Source: Alitta virens (Eukaryota; Annelida; Polychaeta; Phyllodocida; Nereididae). Taken from it: DNA of 64,000 nt. The stretch's first letter is position 1, and the number at the start of each line of letters is the position of its first letter. The notes beneath the pieces were generated by a model, which searched no databases, was not told the origin of the DNA, and worked only from the letters and a program-made list of their open reading frames with translations. Below, piece after piece: positions 57,201 to 61,815 of this stretch. The DNA lies in contig OW028573.1 of the NCBI GenBank assembly GCA_932294295.1, positions 18,310,155 to 18,374,154 of the forward strand. Direction: 5' to 3'. The position numbers and the translations under genes are program-made.

Positions 57201-60200
57201 TTTAGACAGGTGATATGCTTGTTTCAGATGTACAGATCAGCTTGTTGGAAAGGGTTTCTGATGTGGTCGATTCACTGCATATTTGCCCACAAAACCAATC
57301 AAAGGGGGCTGGGTATTTATTATGCATTGTGGGAGAAGTTGTATGACACAAGACCAGGGGCAGAGCCATAGAAGGGGCAAATGACGAAGATGGCGTGACG
57401 GTCTGATTGGACATGCTATCAACAACTCTGTAGCCTGTCACAGCCTGCCAACACCAAGACATTGACACTGGGCCAGGACCTCCTATTTTGATGCGAGATT
57501 TACCAAATATACCATGGCACGGCTGACTGGAGGCCTGCGCACCGCCCCTCATTTATGCCTTGCAATGATCAGCAAATATTTGCCCGAGCCTTTGTGTTTT
57601 ATGGATGGGCTGTCGGTTTTCGTTTGCATCTGCTGCAAGGGGCTCTTGCAGGGGGCTCTTGTAAGGGGTGTGGAGGGGAGGGCAGTCAGACACGCGCTCT
57701 GTCAGCCCTGCCACCCCCTTGTCACTGCATATAACCCTCCTCCTTCTTCACACTTCTTGACGTGGCCCACTTTGCAATGCTATGCTACGACTCTGGCCCA
57801 TCACTCATATTGCGATGCATAACATCTTGGCTCACTCACCAACCTTCAAACCAAGCACTCTGTACAGCATCTCTAATAGCTACTCCCCAGCTGACCACTC
57901 TTCAAAATCAAAACACAATCCATATACAGACCATCATAGCATTCGTTGCTGTTCCTTCTATTCCTCTTTGCAAAGAACACTGCAACTGCCCTTGGGCATT
58001 CGATATGCTGGGTTGAAAAACTCAACTTGGAAATTACACACCTCAGTGACTCCGCGTATTTCGCTACTTTTCACAATGGCTTCGTCAATAGATTGCTTTG
58101 GCAGTGATTACTTGACAAGTAAACAGTTTAGACATCTTATTTCATAGCTTATCTTCCCTTTCTTTGATTCCCAAACTTAGAAGATCTAGGGCAAATGTCA
58201 ACCAGAGCACAATAGTACCACACTGACAATAATTTTATCACAGGAAATAATACTTCAAGGTTCGCTTTCTCTTTGTCTTGGCTCACAGTATACACACAAG
58301 CTCTATTGATTTCTGGTTACACAAGACAGACATTCTACAGTGACAGTGTTATACTAGCAAGGAGTCTGTAGTTGCAGAGTACTCAATGTTTCCCAAATAC
58401 ACATCATTGAGGATTCAAGTCAAGTAGAGGAAGACGTGCTTGGTTTGCCATAGCCATTTCACCTGCCCTCATATTCTTCTGAATGGCGAGTAATTTTGCA
58501 GACCTAATGTCTATTGATTAGACATGTTTACCTTGGGTTGTCCAGGCAACAATGTTGCAAACAAGAAGGGTTCGCTTGAGTGCCCTCCACAGATGGGCGT
58601 CCTAGCTGTTAAGAGTTCACCATATCCAAAATGGCCAAAAAGGACGGGGTCAAGATCTATGCCACTAGCCTAATACGCTCTACTCATATTTCAGACAGGT
58701 TAATAACACAGCCTCAATTGAAGATGTGTTTTAAAGGGCCAGCCTGCAATTTGGTGGCGATCGATGGAGGAGCAGCCCTGACTGGTCAGCTGCAATTACT
58801 CTGGCCAGCGATGAGAGAGCACCCAGCCATGTGCCCTCCTGTCCACTCAATGGTCAGTCTCACTGGTCAGCATGACTGGTCAGCCCAGTGCTATGCCTCT
58901 TAGTCCCGTCCTTGGCATACTACAATCCAAATTTACGAGCAGGGCATGTTGGAAAAGCATTGCAGCTAATTGCAGCTAATACAGACAGGCAACCAAGCTG
59001 AACACCGATGAAATCAATGGTTATGTTGCTTGATTAAATAATGCTAGGCACACAAAGAGCATGATGTAGCAACAAATCAAAAGTGATAGGGCTGATCAAT
59101 GATTGTCCCAGGTGAGAGTGGTCCACGAGTGGGCAGGTAAAATGCTAGGCGAGGCAAGGAGCAGGTGAGTGGGACTCATTGCAGGAGCAGCTGGTTTGCA
59201 GCACTAGTGACCAGTGGCCAGATGTCCGATCGATGTCCAGCGACCTTATTACCTCATCTTGATAATAAGGCCGAATAGCAGCTGACTCATAATCCACCTG
59301 GCTCAAACGACAAACACCCAGCCTATTAACATCTATGCTGCGTTCAATAACTGCGCCCTGCCTCAGCCCTGGGCCAGGCAAAAGCTTTCCTCTTCTCTAT
59401 ATTACGTAAAGGTTATGCGAATAGTGGTCTTGCTGCCATGTCCACCCTAACCTTGTTTGCATTATTTATACAGCATGGTCATACGCCGGTCCACTCATTA
59501 CACTAACATAATCTCTTCATCAATGTTTCCACTGACAATGTCACGCTTTTGGGCCATCGGCCAACCATTTCTGTGTTATGAGCATAATAGTGCATGGGTG
59601 GCTCGAATAAATCCGGCCTTTAGAGGGTCCCCCTTTTCTGTCATGCAAGTTGATTGGCCATTTCGTGCTCCTTCGTGCAACTCTCTTGAATCCACTCAAT
59701 ACAGGCATTGGAGGCAAGATACATGGCAAAGAATTAAGGTAGGGCAAGTAAAACATGCAGCCAAGCCAGGCAAATATCAACCTAATGGAAAATAGTACAC
59801 TGCAGTGCATCACATAGCTCAAGAGAACCATATTCTGCTAACTGCTAATGATCAAATCTTCAACTCTAAGTTTATCTGCCAGGAATGGAATAATACCTAA
59901 TAGCTATGTCGTGAAAATAAAGAGGAAATTTGTCAAAATGCCTTCTGGGGGTAACCTTCCCAGCCAACACTCTAACCTATAAATCCCCTGGCAACATTAC
60001 GTCTCACAAAGCTGCTTAAAATTTCTGCTCAGCCGCCGTTTACAAAGTAACACTTGATTAATACTTGTCAGGTCGATTTTAAGTTAGCTCAAACTGGTAA
60101 TCGGAAGCCAAGTTAACAATAACCTGTGGCAAGACAACTGCAAAGTTGCTCTTCTCAAACCTGCGATTTTTATTAACAACTTCCTGTCACAGCTTTCCTT

Positions 60201-60949
60201 ACAATAAATGCAATCTGTTTAATTATTACATTGCTTTGTTGAGACTTGTTTAATGCAACAAAACTCTTTAGTTCCGTGGTGCATTGTGTGTGGAAAATGA
60301 TGTCAAATGCATTCACATGTTTATCGAAGTTAACAACAGGCAAAGAGCATGCACAGCTGTACGTATTGCAGCTATATTTCTCATTCCACCTGAATTAAGT
60401 TACATTTATGCAATCCATTTCATTGCACTCACTCAGATTATTTTCTTGCACTCTATTGTGACTCATAATGGTGTTTTACATTAGTAAATCTATTGAATGT
60501 ACACTACATTAGACTGCATAAGGAAGCAGTGAGAGCTACACTTACTAATCGATCTTAGCACAGCGCATTGTGCATCACCTAAGCAAGTTTTAAGGATGAA
60601 TGAAAGTACTATTGAAGGCACGAATGCACCTGTATTCTTCTCCTTATATTAAAGGCATGCGTCGGCTATTTCTGAAAGAACTTAGCAGCAGACAGTCGCA
60701 CAGGGTTGAGCCAAAAACATCACTTTAATCAGAGGACATAGCCACTTGCTGCCAACAAAAAGTTATGCCCTGTCCAACTTAATTAGATGGTCACACAATT
60801 GAGAAAGCAGGACACTCACCTGTGTAGTTATAATGAGCAAAGCCAGCAGGTAACTGGAAGATCACTAAATGGTTAAGGCCCATGTACACGACTTGCCTCT
60901 CTTCTTCGTCCCCAAATCTATAGCTGACCTCATAATGAATCGGTTGGTC
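121..60949 (-). CDS. Polycystin-1-like receptor-channel protein (REJ-GAIN/GPS-PLAT-11TM), partial, 29 exons
   Basis: This minus-strand gene is spliced from 29 exons: 60820-60949, 36669-36786, 28046-28253, 21450-21506, 16145-16435, 15731-16015, 14853-14975, 13656-13810, 11523-11623, 11235-11433, 10608-10691, 10256-10463, 9851-9960, 9445-9554, 8407-8513, 6581-6754, 5921-6040, 4211-4718, 3550-3682, 3381-3465, 3134-3295, 2794-3023, 2143-2631, 1932-2052, 1724-1825, 1293-1568, 958-1179, 618-779 and 121-285. They sum to 5235 nt (1745 codons), all in phase. The domain order (REJ end, GAIN with GPS, TM1, PLAT, TM2-6, TOP domain, TM7-11, coiled coil) is diagnostic of the polycystin-1 family (PKD1, PKD1L, PKDREJ, sea-urchin REJ). 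Known members are plasma- or ciliary-membrane receptors that pair with polycystin-2-type channels. The orthologue (PKD1 versus PKD1L or PKDREJ) cannot be decided here, so no symbol is given. Both termini are outside the window. Confidence 0.95.
286..617 (-). other. Intron, 332 bp
   Basis: Plain AT-rich intron between the tail exons. Nothing else seen. Confidence 0.85.
618..779 (-). CDS. Exon 28 seen: end of TM11 and cytosolic tail
   Basis: Encodes residues 1637-1690 (54 codons, phase 0-0). IVAVLIYHLKRHHSS completes TM11 and its basic stop-transfer. A helical segment follows (LRYLWSRLLMFAQLRQ). Acceptor TTTTACAG, donor CCC|GTAAGT. Confidence 0.92.
958..1179 (-). CDS. Exon 27 seen: TM10, pore-loop-like region, start of TM11
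   Basis: Encodes residues 1563-1636 (74 codons, phase 0-0). The end of TM10 (WACAYTSLGVALYS) is followed by the pore-helix-like stretch DKGLGTVVGLMTRYYDMEDL and by TM11 (IRLLVISFLLLALSSL). A typical L-G-D selectivity filter is not present; L-G-T-V stands at the equivalent place. Acceptor AATATTACAG, donor TAT|GTAAGT. Confidence 0.95.
1293..1568 (-). CDS. Exon 26 seen: TM8, TM9 and start of TM10
   Basis: Encodes residues 1471-1562 (92 codons, phase 0-0). TM8 is about 1471-1490. The amphipathic linker carries DTSFIAYWDHLLN, TM9 is about 1517-1537, and TM10 starts at about 1556. The segment LRLLRNQPLFTKFSAIYRKT resembles the S4-S5-like linker of polycystins. Acceptor AACTGCAG, donor GGG|GTATGT. 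Confidence 0.95.
1724..1825 (-). CDS. Exon 25 seen: TM7 and the TM7-TM8 loop
   Basis: Encodes residues 1437-1470 (phase 0-0). LLLIIFTMILLHSEVESA completes TM7, and KKEYIKSPWNCIQ matches the family motif before TM8 (x-x-W-N-x-x-x). The donor CAG|GTCCTT is poor, but the family match across the junction (SPWNCIQ then VTVLCLL) supports it. Confidence 0.9.
1932..2052 (-). CDS. Exon 24 seen: end of the TOP domain and start of TM7
   Basis: Encodes residues 1396-1436. SVHLVLEIPPVGRAFPYTDI is the final TOP strand and loop (L-E-x-P-x-x-G), and YISHFDNFILACE enters TM7. Acceptor CATCTGCAG, donor GAG|GTGAGT. Confidence 0.95.
2143..2631 (-). CDS. Exon 23 seen: polycystin (TOP) extracellular domain
   Basis: Encodes residues 1233-1395 plus two bases of S1396. 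It contains W-rich helices (TVDQWWQWSQSDL), paired cysteines C1292 and C1304, an NFT glycosylation sequon, and the conserved end TRAVIVEFVLFHAPSNLF (T-R-A-V-x-V-E-F). This is the TOP domain between TM6 and TM7, which in polycystin channels forms the extracellular lid. Donor CAG|GTAAGA. Confidence 0.97.
2708..2759. repeat. Interrupted ATT/ATC trinucleotide microsatellite
   Basis: A run of ATT, ATC and ACC triplets in the 162-bp intron between the TM6 and TOP-domain exons. It lies close to the donor of exon 2794-3023. Confidence 0.85.
2794..3023 (-). CDS. Exon 22 seen: basic juxtamembrane segment and TM6
   Basis: Encodes residues 1157-1232 plus two bases. A very basic cytosolic stretch (RQRSRYLRFARPP, KTTLKQKK) precedes TM6 (1195-1213, SFSILLFLLLVVAFG). 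The N-x-S/T sequence NST at 1224-1226 begins the extracellular side. Confidence 0.94.
3134..3295 (-). CDS. Exon 21 seen: end of TM5 and cytosolic loop
   Basis: Encodes residues 1103-1156 (phase 0-0). ILIISVVTAI completes TM5. An acidic loop follows with a PPPY motif (SPPPYTEKAEEF), a class I WW-domain-type ligand of the kind bound by Nedd4-family ligases; function is inferred only. Donor ACG|GTAAGC. Confidence 0.94.
3381..3465 (-). CDS. Exon 20 seen: re-entrant stretch leading into TM5
   Basis: Encodes residues 1074-1102; donor ATA|GTAAGTA. FGRAKSIMWLQSLFFSFIQC corresponds to the well-conserved K-S-x-M-W-L-x-S-x-x-x-S-F-x-Q signature of polycystin-1 proteins. It is an 85-nt exon found by phase and motif. 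Confidence 0.95.
3550..3682 (-). CDS. Exon 19 seen: TM4
   Basis: Encodes residues 1030-1073; acceptor ATTGCAG, donor CAG|GTAAGTC. CFLPCWCIHIAWFLCVVI and the rest of the hydrophobic run form TM4 (1050-1072). The upstream L-P-x-W-C motif is characteristic of the family. Confidence 0.95.
3683..4210 (-). other. Intron, 528 bp
   Basis: Intron between the linker exon and the TM4 exon. A 151-codon plus-strand open frame (3842-4297) overlaps it and runs into the coding exon; it has no recognisable similarity and is judged a shadow. Confidence 0.8.
4211..4718 (-). CDS. Exon 18 seen: large cytosolic linker between TM3 and TM4
   Basis: Encodes residues 861-1029 plus one base, the longest exon here (508 nt); acceptor GGTTTCAG, donor AGAG|GTAAGA. 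It starts basic (VNKVRLEEFPKKKHF), then becomes low-complexity and rich in A, P, D, S and Q, and is predicted disordered. This loop is variable in length and sequence across polycystin-1 relatives. No known binding motif is evident. Confidence 0.93.
4719..5920 (-). other. Intron, 1.2 kb
   Basis: Holds a 130-codon minus-strand open frame (4880-5272) with no recognised family, judged chance. It also has a short duplication of TTTGCCTGTCATTCA near 5589-5630 and the AGGTCA triplet at its right end. Confidence 0.8.
5882..5909 (+). promoter_or_regulatory. Three direct AGGTCA half-sites
   Basis: AGGTCA at 5882-5887, 5894-5899 and 5904-5909 (spacings 6 and 4), 11 bp from the donor of exon 5921-6040. 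AGGTCA is the nuclear-receptor half-site, and a 4-bp direct repeat is a known arrangement. The position inside an intron next to a splice site makes chance or another role possible. Confidence 0.3.
5921..6040 (-). CDS. Exon 17 seen: TM3
   Basis: Encodes residues 821-860 (phase 0-0); acceptor TCTTTCAG, donor AAG|GTATGTC. The pre-membrane motif FGLIDISWRSVFVGI leads into TM3 (835-856), followed by basic residues RRSK that mark the cytosolic side. Confidence 0.95.
6041..6580 (-). other. Intron, 540 bp
   Basis: AT-rich intron with a short CTGG repeat near 6070-6085. Nothing else seen. Confidence 0.8.
6581..6754 (-). CDS. Exon 16 seen: post-PLAT linker and TM2
   Basis: Encodes residues 763-820 (58 codons, phase 0-0). 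HLWLSFFSRP and SRFTRAQRLTCALSL match the strongly conserved post-PLAT motif, and TM2 lies at about 796-813. Its acceptor AAATAG follows a long T tract on the minus strand (the A-run after 6755). Confidence 0.96.
6755..8406 (-). other. Intron, 1.65 kb, containing the foldback element
   Basis: Begins with a long A run (T tract on the gene strand) at the acceptor and contains the 412-bp foldback element. The remainder shows no gene. Confidence 0.85.
7825..8236. mobile_element. 412-bp foldback (MITE-like) element
   Basis: The two halves are inverted copies of each other over nearly the whole length. The ends read GTACAGGAACCTGCCATAGA and, inverted, GTAGAGGACCCTGCCATAGA. Inner blocks AATTTTGCTGGGGTACGTTT (inverted at 8182-8208) and GGTTTTTGAGTTCAAGGAAT (inverted at 8070-8092) also match. 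The dinucleotide TA on each side (7823-7824, 8237-8238) fits a TA target duplication, as for Tc1/mariner-type MITEs. It has no coding capacity; the open frame at 7916-8131 is just the hairpin. It lies in the intron between exons 6581-6754 and 8407-8513. Confidence 0.88.
8407..8513 (-). CDS. Exon 15 seen: end of the PLAT domain
   Basis: Encodes residues 727-762; acceptor GGTTTGCAG, donor AAG|GTAGGTC. TYYFSCEKWFAVEEDDGKIE is the last PLAT strand pair (Y-F-x-C-x-x-W-x-A-x-x-x-D-G). It is too short to show as a stand-alone open frame. Confidence 0.95.
8514..9444 (-). other. Intron, 0.93 kb
   Basis: Contains a tight direct repeat of GCCTACACATAA at about 9074-9097. Two overlapping plus-strand frames near 8701-8959 have no similarity and are not called. 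Confidence 0.8.
9445..9554 (-). CDS. Exon 14 seen: PLAT domain core
   Basis: Encodes residues 690-726 plus one base. It carries the PLAT signature LGKVWKVQLWHNNAGPSPSW, the loop that contacts membrane or partner proteins, then YLSRVTVKDL. The donor is G|GTGGGT; only this choice completes D727 and keeps the frame. Confidence 0.96.
9851..9960 (-). CDS. Exon 13 seen: PLAT domain, first half
   Basis: Encodes residues 654-690. VSLVLHGEQG matches the second strand of PLAT/LH2 (V-x-L-x-L-x-G-x-x-G). DTFIVT gives the strand that precedes the L-G-x-L/V-x-x-V motif in the next exon. The acceptor is ATGATGCAG. Confidence 0.94.
10256..10463 (-). CDS. Exon 12 seen: TM1 and start of the PLAT domain
   Basis: Encodes residues 584-653. 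PVTFVFVLCIFALYFVFLVI (589-608) is TM1, followed by the cytosolic start of PLAT (YMVTLETGFRKGAGTTAK). The acceptor is TCTGTTGCAG and the donor AAG|GTGAGT. Confidence 0.95.
10608..10691 (-). CDS. Exon 11 seen: GPS cleavage site
   Basis: Encodes residues 556-584. It begins with C557-N-H-L-T-S-F-G, the canonical GPS end, in which H559-L560|T561 is the self-cleavage tripeptide. In family members autoproteolysis here leaves a tethered N-terminal fragment. All residues thought to be required are present, so cleavage is predicted. Confidence 0.95.
10692..11234 (-). other. Intron, 543 bp, splitting the GPS
   Basis: Interrupts the GPS motif in the codon N556, between the third and fourth cysteine. Nothing else seen inside. 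Confidence 0.85.
11235..11433 (-). CDS. Exon 10 seen: GPS motif, upstream cysteines and tryptophans
   Basis: Encodes residues 491-555 plus two bases of N556; acceptor GTTGCAG, donor GTAAGC. It carries C527-L-Y-W, the tryptophan W537 before the second cysteine, C542 and C555, the conserved layout of the GPS before cleavage. The sequence NFS near the end is a possible N-glycosylation site. Confidence 0.95.
11523..11623 (-). CDS. Exon 9 seen: GPS-proximal GAIN segment
   Basis: Encodes residues 456-490; acceptor GCATTTCAG, donor AGAG|GTTAGTC. It holds a P/N-rich loop (GDEPPNPENYF) and a strand (LDNLKVYIEA). Both junction codons (S456, A490) are completed across introns without frame conflict. 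Confidence 0.88.
11624..13655 (-). other. Intron, 2.0 kb
   Basis: No coding exon is expected, since S456 is completed across it. It contains the CCAAT/X-box-like group near 12.65-12.73 kb. Confidence 0.8.
12649..12725. promoter_or_regulatory. CCAAT boxes with an X-box-like half-site
   Basis: CCAATCAG at about 12649-12656, inverted CCAAT (ATTGG) near 12679-12683, and GTTTCCATGGTGAT (12712-12725), which keeps one X-box half and the CCATGG centre. NF-Y and RFX sites often co-occur. Whether this is a functional element is inference. Confidence 0.3.
13656..13810 (-). CDS. Exon 8 seen: GAIN subdomain B
   Basis: Encodes residues 405-455 plus two bases of S456; acceptor TTCATTTGCAG, donor CAG|GTAGGTG. 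The strand pattern SLHIHVQLEP and FPISILV resembles the beta-sandwich that precedes the GPS in polycystins and adhesion GPCRs. Confidence 0.9.
13811..14852 (-). other. Intron, 1.0 kb
   Basis: Unique-looking sequence. No repeat or gene seen. Confidence 0.8.
14853..14975 (-). CDS. Exon 7 seen: GAIN subdomain B strands
   Basis: Encodes residues 364-404 (41 codons, phase 0-0); acceptor TTGTTTCAG, donor CAG|GTATCG. It encodes strands such as VASLTLFTCDG and an acidic turn, LPPDDLVNM. The donor is weaker than most in this gene, but the reading frame leaves no better choice. Confidence 0.87.
14976..15730 (-). other. Intron, 0.75 kb
   Basis: Unique-looking sequence. Short plus-strand frames are not supported as genes. 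Confidence 0.8.
15731..16015 (-). CDS. Exon 6 seen: GAIN region, helix-to-sheet part
   Basis: Encodes residues 269-363 (95 codons, phase 0-0); acceptor TTTTCACAG, donor AAG|GTACATT. It contains a motif of the type FVLPSNM and ends in the basic run KNRKRK. Its position between the helical segment and the GPS-proximal strands fits the GAIN fold. Confidence 0.9.
16145..16435 (-). CDS. Exon 5 seen: helical GAIN subdomain
   Basis: Encodes residues 172-268 with phase 0 at both ends; acceptor ATCTTGCAG, donor AAG|GTAAGCC. It is rich in predicted helix (EVSSLVIASDILEKAVRQVE), a pattern found in polycystin-1-like proteins between REJ and GPS. The intron that follows is stop-free in frame (see findings). 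Confidence 0.9.
16436..21449 (-). other. Intron, 5.0 kb
   Basis: Mostly unique sequence. Holds CCAAT boxes (CTGATTGG near 18048, CCAATCAG at 20233-20240), the E-box palindrome with X-box-like motif, and a tandem 13-bp duplication CAGCCCTATGAGA near 19624-19649. No nested gene recognised. Confidence 0.75.
19937..19983. promoter_or_regulatory. E-box palindrome next to an X-box-like motif
   Basis: CTTGTCACGTGACAAG (19937-19952) is a perfect 16-bp palindrome centred on the E-box CACGTG. Eighteen bases on, GTTGCCATGGCAGC (19970-19983) matches the RFX X-box consensus at all but one position. It lies in the 5-kb intron. Confidence 0.45.
21450..21506 (-). CDS. Exon 4 seen: 57-nt micro-exon in the GAIN-like region
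   Basis: A 19-codon symmetric (phase 0-0) exon with acceptor TTGTTTCAG and donor GAG|GTACGTG, residues 153-171. It encodes an A/T/V-rich helix that continues the helical GAIN subdomain. Because it is symmetric, it could be skipped without shifting the frame. It is assigned from splice sites and phase only, since 19 residues are too few for family recognition. Confidence 0.82.
21985..22050. repeat. Degenerate tandem repeat of TAGACCAACATGGCA-type units
   Basis: Four partial copies of a unit reading TAGACCAACATGGCA, spaced 16-21 bp apart, in the 6.5-kb intron. One copy reads ACACGG in place of ACATGG. Confidence 0.75.
23506..23524 (+). other. G-quadruplex motif
   Basis: Four G runs (4, 5, 4, 3) separated by single A residues, followed by GG-rich sequence to 23540. 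It fits the standard G3+N1-7 pattern on the plus strand, the template strand of the gene. Confidence 0.75.
25365..25479. repeat. Imperfect inverted repeat (about 23-bp arms)
   Basis: The arm at 25365-25387 (TACATTGGGA... GGACAT) is the imperfect reverse complement of 25457-25479, with a 69-bp loop. It may be the remains of a foldback element. No target duplication was identified. Confidence 0.55.
28046..28253 (-). CDS. Exon 3 seen: start of the GAIN-like region
   Basis: Encodes residues 84-152. A beta-rich start (YDIVKGDESPLQIYVSSGD) leads into a charged helical stretch (MRRQIREAMLEALHDL), as expected for the helical subdomain of a GAIN fold before the GPS. The acceptor CTCTCTTTGCAG sits beside a GA/CT microsatellite that provides its pyrimidine tract. 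The donor is GAG|GTCAGT. Confidence 0.88.
28259..28276. repeat. GA microsatellite forming an exon's pyrimidine tract
   Basis: An (AG)n run on the plus strand, which reads (CT)n on the coding strand directly before the acceptor of exon 28046-28253. Length change here could affect splicing strength; that is inference. Confidence 0.8.
31115..31159. repeat. Interrupted CAG/CGG triplet repeat
   Basis: A stretch of CAG with AAG and CGG interruptions in the 8.4-kb intron. The polyQ and polyL readings in overlapping frames are consequences of the repeat and not genes. Confidence 0.85.
33861..33944. repeat. 12-bp minisatellite, seven copies
   Basis: About seven head-to-tail copies of a 12-mer of the type GTCAGGGAGCCA, with variants ending GTCT or starting GTCATGAAG. 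The first two copies are identical and later ones differ by 1-3 bases. It lies inside the 8.4-kb intron. Confidence 0.9.
36669..36786 (-). CDS. Exon 2 seen: last strands of the REJ module
   Basis: Encodes residues 44-83. The first two bases complete V44, then EVFISILDSLGARTQV gives the typical last strands of REJ-type modules (V-x-V-x-D-S-x-G-A). The acceptor is TTTTTCAG and the donor GTAAGTC. The open frame that begins with an ATG nearby is in another frame and is a shadow. The adjoining introns (8.4 and 24.0 kb) are the largest in the window. Confidence 0.9.
39004..39025. repeat. Exact 11-bp tandem duplication
   Basis: AAATGCGGGCC occurs twice head to tail, with a third partial copy (TGCGGGCC) at 38987-38994. 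Intronic. Confidence 0.85.
39651..40140. promoter_or_regulatory. Octamer and RFX-half-site cluster
   Basis: It contains octamer ATGCAAAT (39656-39663), GGTTGCTATGC near 39716, GTTTCCATTGAAAC (39832-39845), TTTTCCATGGAGAC (39886-39899) and GTTGTTACTAGCAAC near 40120-40135. Several are imperfect X-box-like sequences. The grouping within 0.5 kb of a 24-kb intron suggests an enhancer but does not prove one. Confidence 0.3.
40516..40800. promoter_or_regulatory. Promoter-like site group (NRF1-, YY1-, RFX- and ETS-like)
   Basis: GTGCGCATGCCC (NRF1-like, near 40520), CAAATGGCGGAGG (YY1-like, near 40534), GTTGCTAGCGAGG (RFX half-site, near 40579) and two ETS-like CTACTTCCG sites (40763-40771, 40789-40797). 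It lies 3.7 kb upstream of exon 36669-36786 in the sense of the gene. It could drive a shorter transcript, but there is no direct evidence. Confidence 0.3.
54042..54058. repeat. Short CAG repeat
   Basis: Five to six CAG units, followed by AGAAGCAGCAGAAGCAGG, in the 24-kb intron. It is intronic with no coding context. Confidence 0.8.
54253..54271. repeat. Short GCT repeat
   Basis: Six GCT units, about 200 bp from the CAG repeat at 54042 and in inverted sense relative to it. The two could in principle pair. Confidence 0.8.
58781..58884. repeat. Three exact copies of ACTGGTCAGC
   Basis: Identical decamers lie at 58781-58790, 58862-58871 and 58875-58884, with a related TGGTCAGT between them at 58851-58858. 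They lie in the 24-kb intron. Confidence 0.8.
60820..60949 (-). CDS. Exon 1 seen: REJ module, C-terminal part
   Basis: Encodes residues 1-43 of the fragment and starts in phase 0. The acceptor is TAATTTCAG and the donor is ACAG|GTGAGT. The stretch PIHYEVSYRFGDEE followed by FQLPAG matches the end of the REJ (receptor for egg jelly) module, where a D-x-P-L/I-x-Y-x-F-x-Y strand precedes an LPxG turn. It ends on one base of a valine codon that exon 36669-36786 completes, although 24 kb lies between them. Confidence 0.9.
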
Positions 60950-61680
60950 CTGAAATTAGTTAAAAATACTCGATCACATGTGTTGTATGCATCATTTGCT
61001 CATAAGCATGTGCGTGACTGAAGTCCAACATGGTCAAGTGCACATTGTTGTTTTCTTCATGATATGCATGCGCGCAAATGTTCATAAATATACACCTGTC
61101 AAATATATATAGCATATCATACTATAATTACCACATATGAGTCATACCCATATAAGTTCAAGGACTCAGTGGTATAAAAGCAACATTACGTTTAATAACC
61201 GTATATTGGCGTGTGATATGACATCCGAATGGCCAGTACTATATTTGGTCAGAGGAGGCCACGAACGCACCAATGAAATTGATTTGAAATCAGACGCCAC
61301 TTAAACTTAGTTTCAGGAAATAGGTAATGGGATTTCCAGATTTAATTCCTGCATCCTACACGCCTGATTTGTCATTTAACATGATAATGAACCGACATAA
61401 ATATCACCCAAAGCATTGAAATATGGTTAAAAAAAAGGACGGGAATTTTAATTTGCTCGGAAAATATTACATTTATAACCTTTAAAAAAAAAATATTGTC
61501 ACCTATCTGGTACAGGTTGTATCTAATATGTATTTACACTTTTAGAATATGTAAGTTACAGATCCACTGAAAAATCGTGTATATATTTAGATATTTGGTA
61601 TACTTTATAAAAGGTCTTCAGTCATATAGAGAAGCATACAAAACAAAGGTCGTGATGACATTGTTGGACTGTGTACATAC

Positions 61681-61815
61681 TGCATGTGCATCCACGACCA
61701 CATCAATGTCAGAAAGCTGTTCTTTGCCACGAAGTGTGCCTTTCTTTGAACATTTCAGTCTAAGCTTCACATTATACATAGAATCATTTATGGAGAGTTG
61801 ATGTGGGCCCCAGCA
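61681..61815 (-). CDS. Uncertain candidate exon (REJ-like strands)
   Basis: On the minus strand this stop-free stretch ends at a consensus donor (GCA|GTATGT) in phase 0, the phase the exon at 60820-60949 requires. It encodes YNVKLRLKCSKKG and SDIDVVVDA, an alternating beta-strand pattern like REJ modules. Against it, no convincing acceptor lies in the open stretch, an in-frame TGA lies at 61816-61818, and about 28 residues normally found between these strands in REJ modules would be missing if it joined exon 1 directly. An in-frame ATG at 61777-61779 could make it an alternative first exon. It may also be chance. Confidence 0.3.

Larger units (their letters stand above)
36787..60819 (-). other. 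Intron, 24.0 kb
   Basis: The reading frame of V44 is completed directly across this stretch, so no constitutive exon is needed inside it. It contains short tandem repeats and clusters of transcription-factor-like sites but no recognisable transposon or nested gene. Open frames such as 42927-43311 and 43501-43947 have no recognisable domains. Confidence 0.75.
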
